Assembly: GCF_004025585.1 (NCBI RefSeq) | Contig: NZ_QTZO01000001.1 | Span: 62,001-126,000, forward strand | DNA length: 64,000 nt | Source of the DNA: Pseudodesulfovibrio sp. S3 | GTDB taxonomy: Bacteria > Desulfobacterota > Desulfovibrionia > Desulfovibrionales > Desulfovibrionaceae | Reading direction: 5' to 3' | In this document: positions 45,086-53,225 of the stretch, piece after piece | How positions within the stretch are numbered: the first letter of the stretch is position 1 | How the letters are laid out: every line of letters starts with the position of its first letter | Program-made: the position numbers and the translations under genes | Notes under the pieces: model-generated | What the model was told of the DNA's origin: nothing | Database searches by the model: none | What the model saw: only the letters and a program-made list of their open reading frames with translations

Positions 45086-45493
45086 ATGAGCAAGCACATA
45101 GCCATGGAAATGAACTACCCTGGATGGATCGAAAAGCTCATCGAGAACAAGGATGAGATCCAGGCAAAAGAAGCCGTGAGAGCCGAGTTTGAAAAACTTG
45201 TGGAGGGGCTTGAACTGGCGTTGCCGCAAACGGCAATTTGTGAATCTCACATGCAGGGAGATTGTCGAGAGTTCAAGAGGCTGAGCTTATTTGTAAAATA
45301 TCACTCAACCTACTGGATTAGAGAGGGCGGCTGCAGTCTGTGCAGCAAGCGCCACTGGCTTGCGACATGGTGCATTCTGCCTGGTCACTTTGAAGAAGAG
45401 ATCGAGATAGCCAAACAAGTGGCTGAAGACTTTGACCGGCATTATCCTTATCTGGGCATCCTTTCGATGCCCTATGAATGGTGGCAGATATGA
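45086..45493 (+). CDS. Small cysteine-containing protein of unknown function
   Basis: 135 residues, no recognised family. Acidic N-terminal half; GGCSLCSKRHWLATWCILPGH in the middle gives CxxC plus one more cysteine, possibly metal-binding together with C near residue 53. AAGGAG lies seven bases before ATG 45086. Follows the phosphoesterase by 11 bases and overlaps the next gene by ATGA, so part of the same operon. Confidence 0.6.
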   Translation: MSKHIAMEMNYPGWIEKLIENKDEIQAKEAVRAEFEKLVEGLELALPQTAICESHMQGDCREFKRLSLFVKYHSTYWIREGGCSLCSKRHWLATWCILPGHFEEEIEIAKQVAEDFDRHYPYLGILSMPYEWWQI

Positions 45494-46686
45494 CTTTACC
45501 AGCGACATATTACGATTTTATTCGAGAAGTGCGCCCCTTTGTGCTTGATCTGACAGAGCGGGATGCCAAGGACTTGAGGCGCAGGCCAGAGCCACCGACC
45601 TCAATCCAAAGCGTTGACGATTACGACAGCCGCTTTGAAGAGTGCGTTGAACAGGTTGATTTGGGTATTCTGAATTATGCAGCACAAGAAACTGGGTACA
45701 GCATTGAACAACTCAGACCACATCTGCATGATGCGTTACCACAGATGCGTGCAGAGTATGCAAGCTTGTATGGCATCGTGAATCAGGAATACCATGTGGC
45801 TCTAAATTTTGCCTTGGCAGGTAAGAAAACTTTCCATTTTAGCGACAACCTTGCTGAACACTTGGCAAATACGGAGATCAACCTCAAAGGTCCTCTGATT
45901 CAATTACCATTCCCGACCTGTCTCTTTACCTTTACGTCAAGGACAGTTGTGGATGCCATGCACAGCATAAATGGTAAAGAAAATCATGGCCTAGATTACT
46001 CGGCTCCAATTTCAGCCTTCCTCACCATGCTTCCTGCGGACGAAGGTTTTGTTGGCAGAAAGCTTATTATCTGTGCATGGCACGCACGTTGCCCGGACAC
46101 ATCTTATTTGATGCTTAAGCGAGAACTGTTTTTAGGGGACGACTGGACATTGGAACAAGCTTTACACACAGACTGGGAAACGCTTACGCCGGACAATCTC
46201 GGGCCAGGAATCAGTGTTGACATTGAAAGCAAGGAAATAAACTCAGAACACGACGATGTTTTTTATACCGATGGCCTTGCGTTCTATCGGATCGTGTTGA
46301 ACGCAGTGTTGTACTTGTCTTCCGATGAGGTTGAGTTGATTCCCCAGGACAGTCCTCGTAAAGAAATGGAAGCACGCCTTGAAGGGCTTTCATCGAAGTC
46401 CAAAAGGAGAAAGCTTCTCCAAAGGGCTGAGCGACATTCCAGCCTTGATTACAACGAAGTAGGCGCTTCAGTTGGAACCATTGTAATCAAGAAAGACAAC
46501 GCTGAAGATGGATCTGGGCCAGATATCCCAAAAGGCAAGCCTCTGGTCCGTTTCATGGTGCGTGGTCATTGGCGGAATCAGCCTTGTGGCCCTGCTCGGC
46601 AAGACCGAAAGCTAACCTGGATTCGGCCGTATTATAAGGGGTCTGATCTCGCAGCCACGATTAACAAACCATATGTGGTGAAATGA
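45490..46686 (+). CDS. Unknown protein with C-terminal VRGHWRNQ motif
   Basis: 398 residues, predicted cytoplasmic. N-terminal half is helical and beta mixed (TYYDFIREVRPFVLDLTERD). The C-terminus, FMVRGHWRNQPCGPARQDRK then WIRPYYKG, resembles the conserved end of a family of phage and mobile-element proteins of unknown role, which includes the AcrVA2-like anti-CRISPR group; that link is tentative. Start at 45490 gives an ATGA overlap; ATG 45478 is also in frame. Last gene of the jet operon before a 118-base gap. Confidence 0.55.
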   Translation: MTLPATYYDFIREVRPFVLDLTERDAKDLRRRPEPPTSIQSVDDYDSRFEECVEQVDLGILNYAAQETGYSIEQLRPHLHDALPQMRAEYASLYGIVNQEYHVALNFALAGKKTFHFSDNLAEHLANTEINLKGPLIQLPFPTCLFTFTSRTVVDAMHSINGKENHGLDYSAPISAFLTMLPADEGFVGRKLIICAWHARCPDTSYLMLKRELFLGDDWTLEQALHTDWETLTPDNLGPGISVDIESKEINSEHDDVFYTDGLAFYRIVLNAVLYLSSDEVELIPQDSPRKEMEARLEGLSSKSKRRKLLQRAERHSSLDYNEVGASVGTIVIKKDNAEDGSGPDIPKGKPLVRFMVRGHWRNQPCGPARQDRKLTWIRPYYKGSDLAATINKPYVVK

Positions 46687-46804
46687 TTTCAGTTCGGTGC
46701 TATGGTCGAGTCCGTAACCAATGCCCAAGCATCTCAATCTTATCCTCAAGAGGAGGCATGACATGACATTTCTATAGGTAAAATAAAACCATAGGAGGTC
46801 TGTC

Positions 46805-47350
46805 ATGCCTGACTATCGCTGGTCGCACTACCTCACCGCTCCGTGGGAGCTGGTGGATGAATGGTATCGTGCGGTCAAATTCGGTATCCGTAATCTGTTC
46901 CAGTGGTTTCCTGTCGTGTGGCCCGACCGGCACTACACGTCCTGGGGATTGTTCAACGTCATGCGCTACAAGCTCGTGCTGATGCAGCGCGAGTTGAGCC
47001 GTAATCCGGACTACGTGGGCGCTGAGTGCGACCTGCACTTGATGCACGTCTGCGAATTGCTCATCGACCGCTACTTCGCTGACGAGTACAGCGAGCATTG
47101 TTTCAAGTGCCATGAGGAAAAGTGGGGCGAAATGCGTAGCTTCTGGGAGCCGTCCTATGACCACGAAACCGGCGACATCGATCCGGATTACTGCATGTCG
47201 TTCACGGATTGGCCAAACGCCACCACCCCAGAGTTGGAGATGAAGGCTTGGAAGGAACTGCGTGCCTGTTATGAGCATGAGCACAAGCTCGCAGATCAGG
47301 ACATCCAGTACCTGTTCAAGCTCCTGAGCAAGCACTGCCGCCGTTGGTAG
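46805..47350 (+). CDS. Unknown phage-type protein
   Basis: 181 residues, aromatic- and tryptophan-rich (DYRWSHYLTAPWELVDEWY, SFWEPSYDHETGDIDPDYC). No domain recognised; similar unannotated proteins occur in phage genomes. AGGAGGT directly precedes the ATG, a strong ribosome site. It is monocistronic, with its own 118-base upstream region and the terminator at 47361-47385 behind it. Base composition is closer to the host than the Gabija-like genes that follow. Confidence 0.55.
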   Translation: MPDYRWSHYLTAPWELVDEWYRAVKFGIRNLFQWFPVVWPDRHYTSWGLFNVMRYKLVLMQRELSRNPDYVGAECDLHLMHVCELLIDRYFADEYSEHCFKCHEEKWGEMRSFWEPSYDHETGDIDPDYCMSFTDWPNATTPELEMKAWKELRACYEHEHKLADQDIQYLFKLLSKHCRRW

Positions 47351-47360
47351 GCAAAAAGAA

Positions 47361-47385
47361 AGGGACGGTCTGATTGACCGTCCCT
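47361..47385. terminator. Bidirectional terminator between the unknown gene and the helicase gene
   Basis: AGGGACGGTC-TGATT-GACCGTCCCT perfect ten-pair stem. The minus-strand tail is TTCTTTTTG (complement of 47352-47360), so it best serves the helicase gene. Confidence 0.85.
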
Positions 47386-47399
47386 TCAACCAACAATCT

Positions 47400-49274
47400 C
47401 TACGCTATATCAGCAGCCGTAAATACGGCTTCAGCAGAAAAGAGCCTAGCGCCCTTCACTTTCTCAACCGCACTTTCAACATCTTGCGTAAAGAGCACAA
47501 CAACAAGATCCTTCAGAGCTCTAGAGCAACAGACATAAAACAAGCGGCGAGTGCGATCGATAGAAGAATCAATTCCGTTGGCCAAATTGTTTTTATCGGT
47601 GGCTGTCAGTTCTTTTATCCCCAATAGTTTCTCGTATGAAAATAATTTATGGGCACTTCCTTCTTCTTCGTCCAGGACAACTAGCACTCTTTCAAACTCG
47701 GCTCCCTTTATTCCTTGATGGGTATCATATGGGGATTCTTCGTTTATGTATCTATGGTATCCCCACAGTTCTTTGGCTTGGCAATTATAGTAATTAGCAA
47801 GGGCAGCTTTGTCCTTTTCCAACTCCTCTGGGCTAAACTCCCCACCTATCGGAACCAACGCAAACCTATCGTCCAAATCGACCAGGTTATTGTCGTCGGC
47901 ATATTTTAAAACGTCTGAAACAGTAGCCTTATCGTCAAGTAACAACTGCGCCAATGAACTAACGTTCTCTTTGATTGCTGCCAACAATTCTGGCTTATTG
48001 GGAGCTTTCTCAAATTTCGCTTTTGACAGCAATGGGCATTTCTGCCGGAGCAGTTGCATTACTGAAAAATTGTCACCATCAGTAAATGCTGCAACTAGCG
48101 GCAGCAAGTAATCTCTGAATGGCCGCAAAGACCAATGCGAGTCTTCTGTGAATCCAATGCTAAAGGACTCCGGAGTTCTGTCATTGAAGGCTGCATAAAG
48201 ATTCGCAAAGTCGAGTCGTTTTGCCGCCATTCGATGAACAAGCACTAGAATCTTTACATCCGATTCCTCTGTGTCCTGGGTCCACAACGGATCATTTCCC
48301 TCTTGGGCCAGCCACTCTCGAACCTGTTGTAAGTAGGCTCCTCTATTCTCATCAGCAGGAAGGATGACAAGTTGCGCAGTGCCATCCGCCTGTTCTTTAC
48401 CAGGGATTTGAACCAAATCGCCCACGTCTGCACGGATATTGTTTATCACTGACAACACGCTGTCCGGGCTTCGGAAATTCTCAGGCTTTGTAACTTTTTC
48501 CCAAGTGTTCTCTTGACGGATATCACCAACTCCGGTCGCATAAATCTTTTGCATCGGGTCGCCAAAAAAGCCTAAACAAAAGTTCTTTGATTCTTGGATA
48601 AAAATAGCCCTTAAGGCCTCCACAAAGACTTCGAAAGTGTCTTGGCTCTCATCAACAAAAAAAAATGGATATTTACGAGCAACGATATTTCTAAAAAGAG
48701 TACTTCCCAGCATGATTTCAGGAACAAGTTTGATTATGTCTGAATGCCCCAATATGCCATTGGCATAATCACTTCCTGTCCCATAATCGAATTGATCAAT
48801 GCTGCCTATGACACCACAAAGCGCTTTGTAGTGCTCAATTTTTTCGGAATCTTTATCTTTTGTCTTTTGCTGAACTTTAGGACCATAGTTTGCCTGTTTT
48901 TCAGTGAGCTCATCAATGTCCAGACCAACTTTGTTTTCAACCCACTTCTTGATGTCGCTCTGAAAAGGCCTCACCAACTCCCAAAGAAAACTATGAATCG
49001 TTGAAACATGAAAAAGGGGGTCGTTTCCGACGTCCTTCCATATCTCTTGAGTCGCAACCTCGGTGTAGGTAATACATGCCACTTTTTGACCATTTTTTCG
49101 TAAAGAGCCACCGAATGCATTCTTGATGTGTTGCAAGGCTTTAATCAGCGAGGTTGTCTTGCCCGAACCGGCACCAGCAACCATGCTGAAGCTAACAGGT
49201 GGGATTGAGTCAAGATATTCCCTAATGCTGACGTCGGTAGGAGTATCAGGCTTCCCAGCTCTACTGATCAGCAT
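47400..49274 (-). CDS. GajB-like UvrD/Rep-type helicase of a Gabija-like system
   Basis: 624 residues. SF1A helicase motifs: AGAGSGKTT (33-41), FFFVDESQD (about 207), GFFGDPMQKIY, HQGIKGAEFERVLVV (motif V-like), and RRLFYVCCSRA (motif VI-like). Longer than the described GajB (about 490), with an insert before motif II (QQKTKDKDSEKIEHY region). In Gabija GajB senses or uses nucleotides and works with GajA against phage DNA. Translationally coupled to the OLD nuclease gene (14-base overlap). Confidence 0.8.
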   Translation of the reverse strand: MLISRAGKPDTPTDVSIREYLDSIPPVSFSMVAGAGSGKTTSLIKALQHIKNAFGGSLRKNGQKVACITYTEVATQEIWKDVGNDPLFHVSTIHSFLWELVRPFQSDIKKWVENKVGLDIDELTEKQANYGPKVQQKTKDKDSEKIEHYKALCGVIGSIDQFDYGTGSDYANGILGHSDIIKLVPEIMLGSTLFRNIVARKYPFFFVDESQDTFEVFVEALRAIFIQESKNFCLGFFGDPMQKIYATGVGDIRQENTWEKVTKPENFRSPDSVLSVINNIRADVGDLVQIPGKEQADGTAQLVILPADENRGAYLQQVREWLAQEGNDPLWTQDTEESDVKILVLVHRMAAKRLDFANLYAAFNDRTPESFSIGFTEDSHWSLRPFRDYLLPLVAAFTDGDNFSVMQLLRQKCPLLSKAKFEKAPNKPELLAAIKENVSSLAQLLLDDKATVSDVLKYADDNNLVDLDDRFALVPIGGEFSPEELEKDKAALANYYNCQAKELWGYHRYINEESPYDTHQGIKGAEFERVLVVLDEEEGSAHKLFSYEKLLGIKELTATDKNNLANGIDSSIDRTRRLFYVCCSRALKDLVVVLFTQDVESAVEKVKGARLFSAEAVFTAADIA

Positions 49275-51516
49275 CTGTCACCTCAACATCAGTCCGAGGT
49301 TCGCCCTGCAAGCTTTCGCCCGAGAAAACCAGATTTGATGCTAACCACTTCAGCCCTTCATCAATGTATACAGGCACGTCCCACCCTTCACCTTCAAGCA
49401 AAAGGCCAAGCGCAAAATTTGTTTTTTTAAATGAGTTACCGCTCACTCGTATGAAGAGCTTTTGGGCAACTTCATCCAGTGTAAACCGATTCATTTTAGT
49501 GATCACTCTCAGGCCAAGATGCTTCCGGCTTAAGTCCTGGCTCCATTCCAAGTTTTCCAAAGCAAAAGTTTCTTCTAGGGTTCGCCCGACCAATTTCTCC
49601 TCTTGCCCTTCCCATGCGACTGTTTGCAGAGTCTGATAGGCGATACGGACTTTCGCAGGACAATCTTCTGACAACACAATCTCTTTCTTTGCTTCATCAA
49701 CTGCAAGAAGATCGGCTATATTGGTAAGGCCGGGGATCCACTGCTTCAAAGCTTCATTGGAAGTGACTGCTCCTTCCTCCGAAGTCCTACATGCGCCTGC
49801 CTTGATCTCCTCATCTCCTTCCTCAGCCTTTTCCTCGATATCCTTTTTGAGCCTCACGCTATCAATATCCGTAATCACCAACGTAGTTATCCCCAGGAAG
49901 TCAATCAACTCTTTGAAACGATGAGCATAGGCTCCACCGACTTCCAGAATGCTTAAATATGCAGATCTTAGCTCTTTAGCAGATTTTTCAATCATAATTG
50001 GCAGCAACAACCTTTCAACATTGCCTTCAACCAAGATTGCTCCATCAGCGAAAAACAGATCACAGTGGGTCAATTTCATATATCGCTGGAGGAACTCCAA
50101 AGCTTCATGACGCGCTGTGTCGATATCATCGTAACCCTCGATTTCAACATCATGAATCTTAAACAACGATAAGTTCAGAACAGTTGATTTTTGTTCAATG
50201 GCCGGGCAGATGCTCCTGCGGAAATATCGGATAGGCGTAAAGCCACTTTCATATATAATATGAGGAGAATGAGTCGTCACAACCAACTGGCTTTCGTAAC
50301 CGAAATCATCTTGGCCAGGTTGTCTTAAAATATTCTGGACCTGACGGATGAACACCTGCTGAAGCTGGACATGAAGGTGAGCCTCGGGCTCTTCGACAAA
50401 AACTAAATGTAGTGGAGGACGGACTTCAGAGGCTATCCAATGTTCATGAAAATCCAACAATTCCACAGCCATATATATCAAGTTCTTGTAACCCAATCCA
50501 TTGTAGTGATCTGGCAAAGAGAAATTCTGTTCAAAGCCACTAGGAAAATTCGGATTATTGATAGTATAATGTACTTGAGCACCTTGGTTCAGGAGGCTTT
50601 TGGGATTGAGAGCCGATTTGATTTCTAGTTGAGGGTCATCAAATCCAGGATACTTTAGCTTAGCTAAGCTATCCATCATCGGTTTAAACACACTTTTCAG
50701 GTGTGAATTCAAACGTTCCTCTGAATCAACCAGAGCCTTCATAGCCTCGTGATCATCTTCATGTTTTTCTAAATTACGTTCATAGAATCGACTAAACCGA
50801 GTGGAAAGATTTTCGGCTCGACCACCGGAGGAGTGTTCATCTGTCAGATGTCGCTGTGCATTAAGAAAATCAACCCTTAACAAAGAGCCAACAACCTTCG
50901 ATCCCGATTTTGTTCCAGTGCCTCCAAGTGGAGCCGGCTGGTACCCTGCTATGGGACTAAATTTTTCATCAAATTGTTCATGATCGAGAACATAGTAAAA
51001 AAGGGCATACTCTGAATCTAGTTGCTTCTTTAGGAAATCAGTGAGTGTTTGGGGCCAAGGGCGGTACTTGGAGTCCTCCTTTATTCCTTCTTGAGCTTTA
51101 GTTATTGCCTCATTGAATCGATCAATCAGTCCAGCCGGATCTTTGGGTGCATATTCGATCCTCACCCCAATAGGAGCATCTTTCCAGTCCAAGCTTGGGA
51201 GTAGGTCGATCACCCTATGAATATCCTGAGACTCAACCTCAAACCAGAGGTCAAGACTGATTTTTGGCATCTCCAGTTCTTCACCCTTATCTCCCCAGTT
51301 GACTCCTATGATGTCAAAAGTTTTCCAGCACTCGACATGAAAATCATAAAGATTAAACCGCTCCTTAGATTGGCCTAAGAAGAGTTTAAAGGCCTGCGTT
51401 GCTGATGTTTTGCCACTGTTATTAGCTCCTACAAAAATCGAGGTCTTGGGATCCAGTTCAACATGAACATCTTTGAGTCGACGAAAGTTCTTTAATTGAA
51501 AAGATTTTATCAGCAT
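49261..51516 (-). CDS. GajA-like OLD-family ATPase/TOPRIM nuclease
   Basis: 751 residues. ATPase part: Walker A FVGANNSGKTSA (28-39), a signature-like YNGLGYKNLIYMAVELL, Walker B LVFVEEPEAHLH (about 374), and H-loop TTHSPHI (about 414). TOPRIM part: ILVEGNVERLLLP (EG motif, about 495) and LVITDIDS (DxD, about 549). Described GajA is about 580, so this one has extra C-terminal sequence. The start at 51516 (MLIKSFQLKNFRRLKD) has AAGGAT nine bases upstream. With the adjacent helicase it makes a class-2 OLD pair. Confidence 0.85.
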   Translation of the reverse strand: MLIKSFQLKNFRRLKDVHVELDPKTSIFVGANNSGKTSATQAFKLFLGQSKERFNLYDFHVECWKTFDIIGVNWGDKGEELEMPKISLDLWFEVESQDIHRVIDLLPSLDWKDAPIGVRIEYAPKDPAGLIDRFNEAITKAQEGIKEDSKYRPWPQTLTDFLKKQLDSEYALFYYVLDHEQFDEKFSPIAGYQPAPLGGTGTKSGSKVVGSLLRVDFLNAQRHLTDEHSSGGRAENLSTRFSRFYERNLEKHEDDHEAMKALVDSEERLNSHLKSVFKPMMDSLAKLKYPGFDDPQLEIKSALNPKSLLNQGAQVHYTINNPNFPSGFEQNFSLPDHYNGLGYKNLIYMAVELLDFHEHWIASEVRPPLHLVFVEEPEAHLHVQLQQVFIRQVQNILRQPGQDDFGYESQLVVTTHSPHIIYESGFTPIRYFRRSICPAIEQKSTVLNLSLFKIHDVEIEGYDDIDTARHEALEFLQRYMKLTHCDLFFADGAILVEGNVERLLLPIMIEKSAKELRSAYLSILEVGGAYAHRFKELIDFLGITTLVITDIDSVRLKKDIEEKAEEGDEEIKAGACRTSEEGAVTSNEALKQWIPGLTNIADLLAVDEAKKEIVLSEDCPAKVRIAYQTLQTVAWEGQEEKLVGRTLEETFALENLEWSQDLSRKHLGLRVITKMNRFTLDEVAQKLFIRVSGNSFKKTNFALGLLLEGEGWDVPVYIDEGLKWLASNLVFSGESLQGEPRTDVEVTDADQ

Positions 51517-51659
51517 TCGCAGTAATCCTTCATAGGGTTCTCCAAAAATAATAAGCAGTTGCCTCACCATATGCCTATTCAGCTTAACACTCAACAGAAT
51601 GTTTGATAAATGTATTTAAGTATGACGGTGTTCAAATTCTACAAAACGAAGGAATGGTC

Positions 51660-52460
51660 ATGAAATTTGGAGCTACGACTGAAAAATTTGTCTTGAATTG
51701 TTCAAATGGAGAGACAACCCTGCGAAGCCTATCAATCGCGTATAGATGTCGAATAAAAAAACTTAGAAAAGTTTTAAAAAGCATAGACATTGAAGCTATA
51801 TACAAGAAGAATTTTGATGATATCGACATACAGCAACCAGAGTATTTGTATAATTACGTTGAGCAGCATTTAGGCACCCCAAAGAAGACAAGCTCTCGAT
51901 ACTGGTTCCACCTTACAAGGACAAAGAAGAATAACATGTTTGAAGAAGGGCTTTATCCGCTTTCCAATGTCCTCGATACCCTTTGGAACACCCTTGAATC
52001 AATATTTGATGATGCGGAAATCAGAGACAGGCTCAGAGCAATGCGCGACGGAAGCGTCAAAAGTGATCACTATAACCATAAGAAGCGCAGCGAGGTTGAC
52101 CAAGGCCCATTTGGAATTGTTGTTCGAGAAGTCGCATTTCACCTTAAAGACCTGGGGCATCACGATTACTTGGAATTTCCAGAAATATTACAGGACATCT
52201 GCGATGGCTATTACAAGCAGCACAATGAGATGATCTACGACAAAGTTATTCAGGCGTTGCACCCATGTATAGTCGCAATAAAAAGCAATCACGAGGCGAG
52301 CAAAGCTTGTATCATTGGAGCCTTGTACTATGCGTACACACACGCCAATAATAAGCCTGTAAGCGGAGCGTCTGTCATTGACGTAAACTGTGGAGGCCAG
52401 CCTGTTCCTAGTCCCAATGAGAGACCCCCCAGCTCTGCTGGGGCGGCCATAGAAGTTTGA
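51660..52460 (+). CDS. Unknown protein next to the Gabija-like pair, 3' end probably altered by IS200 insertion
   Basis: 266 residues, no recognised family, A+T-rich. Helical with charged segments (RLRAMRDGSVKSDHYNHKK); the part about 150-190 could bind metal or nucleic acid (HHDYLEFPEILQD). Start ATG 51660 has GAAGGA six bases upstream; longer forms begin at 51654 or 51603. The last dozen residues (RPPSSAGAAIEV) are coded by the IS200 left-end hairpin, so the original C-terminus is probably lost. Divergent from the OLD nuclease gene. Confidence 0.55.
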   Translation: MKFGATTEKFVLNCSNGETTLRSLSIAYRCRIKKLRKVLKSIDIEAIYKKNFDDIDIQQPEYLYNYVEQHLGTPKKTSSRYWFHLTRTKKNNMFEEGLYPLSNVLDTLWNTLESIFDDAEIRDRLRAMRDGSVKSDHYNHKKRSEVDQGPFGIVVREVAFHLKDLGHHDYLEFPEILQDICDGYYKQHNEMIYDKVIQALHPCIVAIKSNHEASKACIIGALYYAYTHANNKPVSGASVIDVNCGGQPVPSPNERPPSSAGAAIEV

Positions 52461-52478
52461 CTTATGCGGGAGTAGCAT

Positions 52479-52527
52479 GAAGCCTCCCCCCTTGTGAGCT
52501 GCTCTAAGTGAGCAAGGGAGAGGCTTC
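52479..52527 (+). promoter_or_regulatory. Ribosome-site-sequestering hairpin of IS200-type tnpA
   Basis: GAAGCCTCCCCCCTTG (52479-52494) pairs nearly fully with CAAGGGAGAGGCTTC (52513-52527). The right arm contains GGGAGAGG, the ribosome site of tnpA (ATG 52529). The same arrangement keeps IS200 TnpA translation low in Salmonella. Confidence 0.75.
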
Positions 52528-52528
52528 A

Positions 52529-52960
52529 ATGAAGTGCAATTCAAGCCTATGTCATACAAAATGGGACTGCAAGTACCATATCGTTTGGATACCTAAGTAT
52601 CGGCGTAAGGTGCTGTTTGGAAAGCTGAGAAACTACTTGGGAGATGTGTTCCATAAGTTGGCAGCACAACGCGAAAGTAAAATATTGGAAGGGCATCTGT
52701 GTGTCGATCATGTGCACATGTATATTGCAATTCCGCCTAAATATGCTGTGTCCCAAGTGGTTGGGTACATAAAGGGCAAAAGTGCGATTCACATAGCTCA
52801 TGAAGTCCAAGGCCGCGCAAGAGGGTTTGCAGGGCAGAACTTCTGGGCGCGTGGTTATTATGTCACGACAGTGGGTCGGGACGAAAAGGTGATAAGAGAA
52901 TACATCCGTAAGCAAGAGCACGAAGACAAGCGGATAGAACAATTGAAATTCCGCCTTTAG
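52529..52960 (+). CDS. tnpA: IS200/IS605-family TnpA transposase (HUH, Y1)
   Basis: 143 residues. Opening MKCNSSLCHTKWDCKYHIVW and KYRRKVLFGKL are typical; the HUH motif is HVH in the VDHVHMYIAIPP stretch; the catalytic tyrosine is expected in IREYIRKQEH. Complete. Single-strand, peel-and-paste transposition. ATG at 52529 is preceded by GGGAGAGG. Confidence 0.92.
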   Translation: MKCNSSLCHTKWDCKYHIVWIPKYRRKVLFGKLRNYLGDVFHKLAAQRESKILEGHLCVDHVHMYIAIPPKYAVSQVVGYIKGKSAIHIAHEVQGRARGFAGQNFWARGYYVTTVGRDEKVIREYIRKQEHEDKRIEQLKFRL

Positions 52961-53104
52961 GCGGTTCTTAAAGCCACTTTGAGTGGCTCACAAACTCAAG
53001 CCCCCGGCTTTGCCGGGGGTACTATGACTTCGGAAATTGTTGACATCTCTTTTGTTTAAGGAGTCATACGATTAGTGTGTTCACCAGGGGGTGCATAACC
53101 CAGC

Positions 53105-53145
53105 AAAAAAGCGAAAGGTCCCCTTGCATCCTGCAAAGGGACCTT
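53105..53145 (-). terminator. Terminator inside the transposon right end
   Basis: Arms AAGGTCCCCTTGCA (53115-53128) and TGCAAAGGGACCTT (53132-53145) make a near-perfect stem. On the minus strand it is followed by TTTTTT (complement of 53105-53110), so it stops transcription arriving from cheV. Confidence 0.75.
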
Positions 53146-53176
53146 CTACGTTGTACTGACTTGATATTATTTATTT

Positions 53177-53199
53177 TGTGCGTTTCCTACATAATGCCG
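53177..53199 (-). repeat. Right terminal inverted repeat (23 bp)
   Basis: Reverse complement identical to 33717-33739 over all 23 bases; reads TGTGCGTTTCC...ATGCCG on the plus strand. Confidence 0.93.
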
Positions 53200-53207
53200 T
53201 TATGCGG
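53200..53207. repeat. Right copy of 8-bp target-site duplication
   Basis: TTATGCGG directly after the right inverted repeat, matching 33709-33716. The chance of this at both exact boundaries is small. Confidence 0.93.
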
Positions 53208-53225
53208 TTTGGAAGCGCTTGCCGC

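Larger units (their letters stand above)
52424..53025 (+). mobile_element. IS200-type insertion sequence nested in the transposon
   Basis: TnpA gene flanked by the end hairpins typical of the IS200/IS605 family: CCCCAGC-TCT-GCTGGGG at 52427-52443 and CCCCCGGC-TTT-GCCGGGGG at 53001-53019, plus short palindromes at 52951-52964 and 52972-52989. There is no tnpB. End coordinates are approximate because these elements make no target duplication. Confidence 0.8.
33717..53199. mobile_element. 19.5-kb IS1595-family transposon carrying defence genes
   Basis: Bounded by perfect 23-bp inverted repeats and an 8-bp direct repeat, the duplication length of IS1595-family elements. It contains an IS1595 (ISXO2-like) transposase at its left end and no second inner copy of the repeat was seen, so the whole segment is the unit. 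Cargo: small wHTH and DUF6471 proteins, WYL regulator, Wadjet-like jetABCD, metallophosphoesterase, three unknown proteins, Gabija-like pair, and a nested IS200-type element. The removed sequence would rejoin hypE and cheV cleanly. The cargo from about 47.4 to 52.5 kb is visibly more A+T-rich than the chromosome. Confidence 0.92.

Noticed and set aside
52462-52469. A third TTATGCGG octamer inside the IS200-like left end
   Set aside because: An eight-base word is expected by chance in 64 kb and this copy borders no repeat end.
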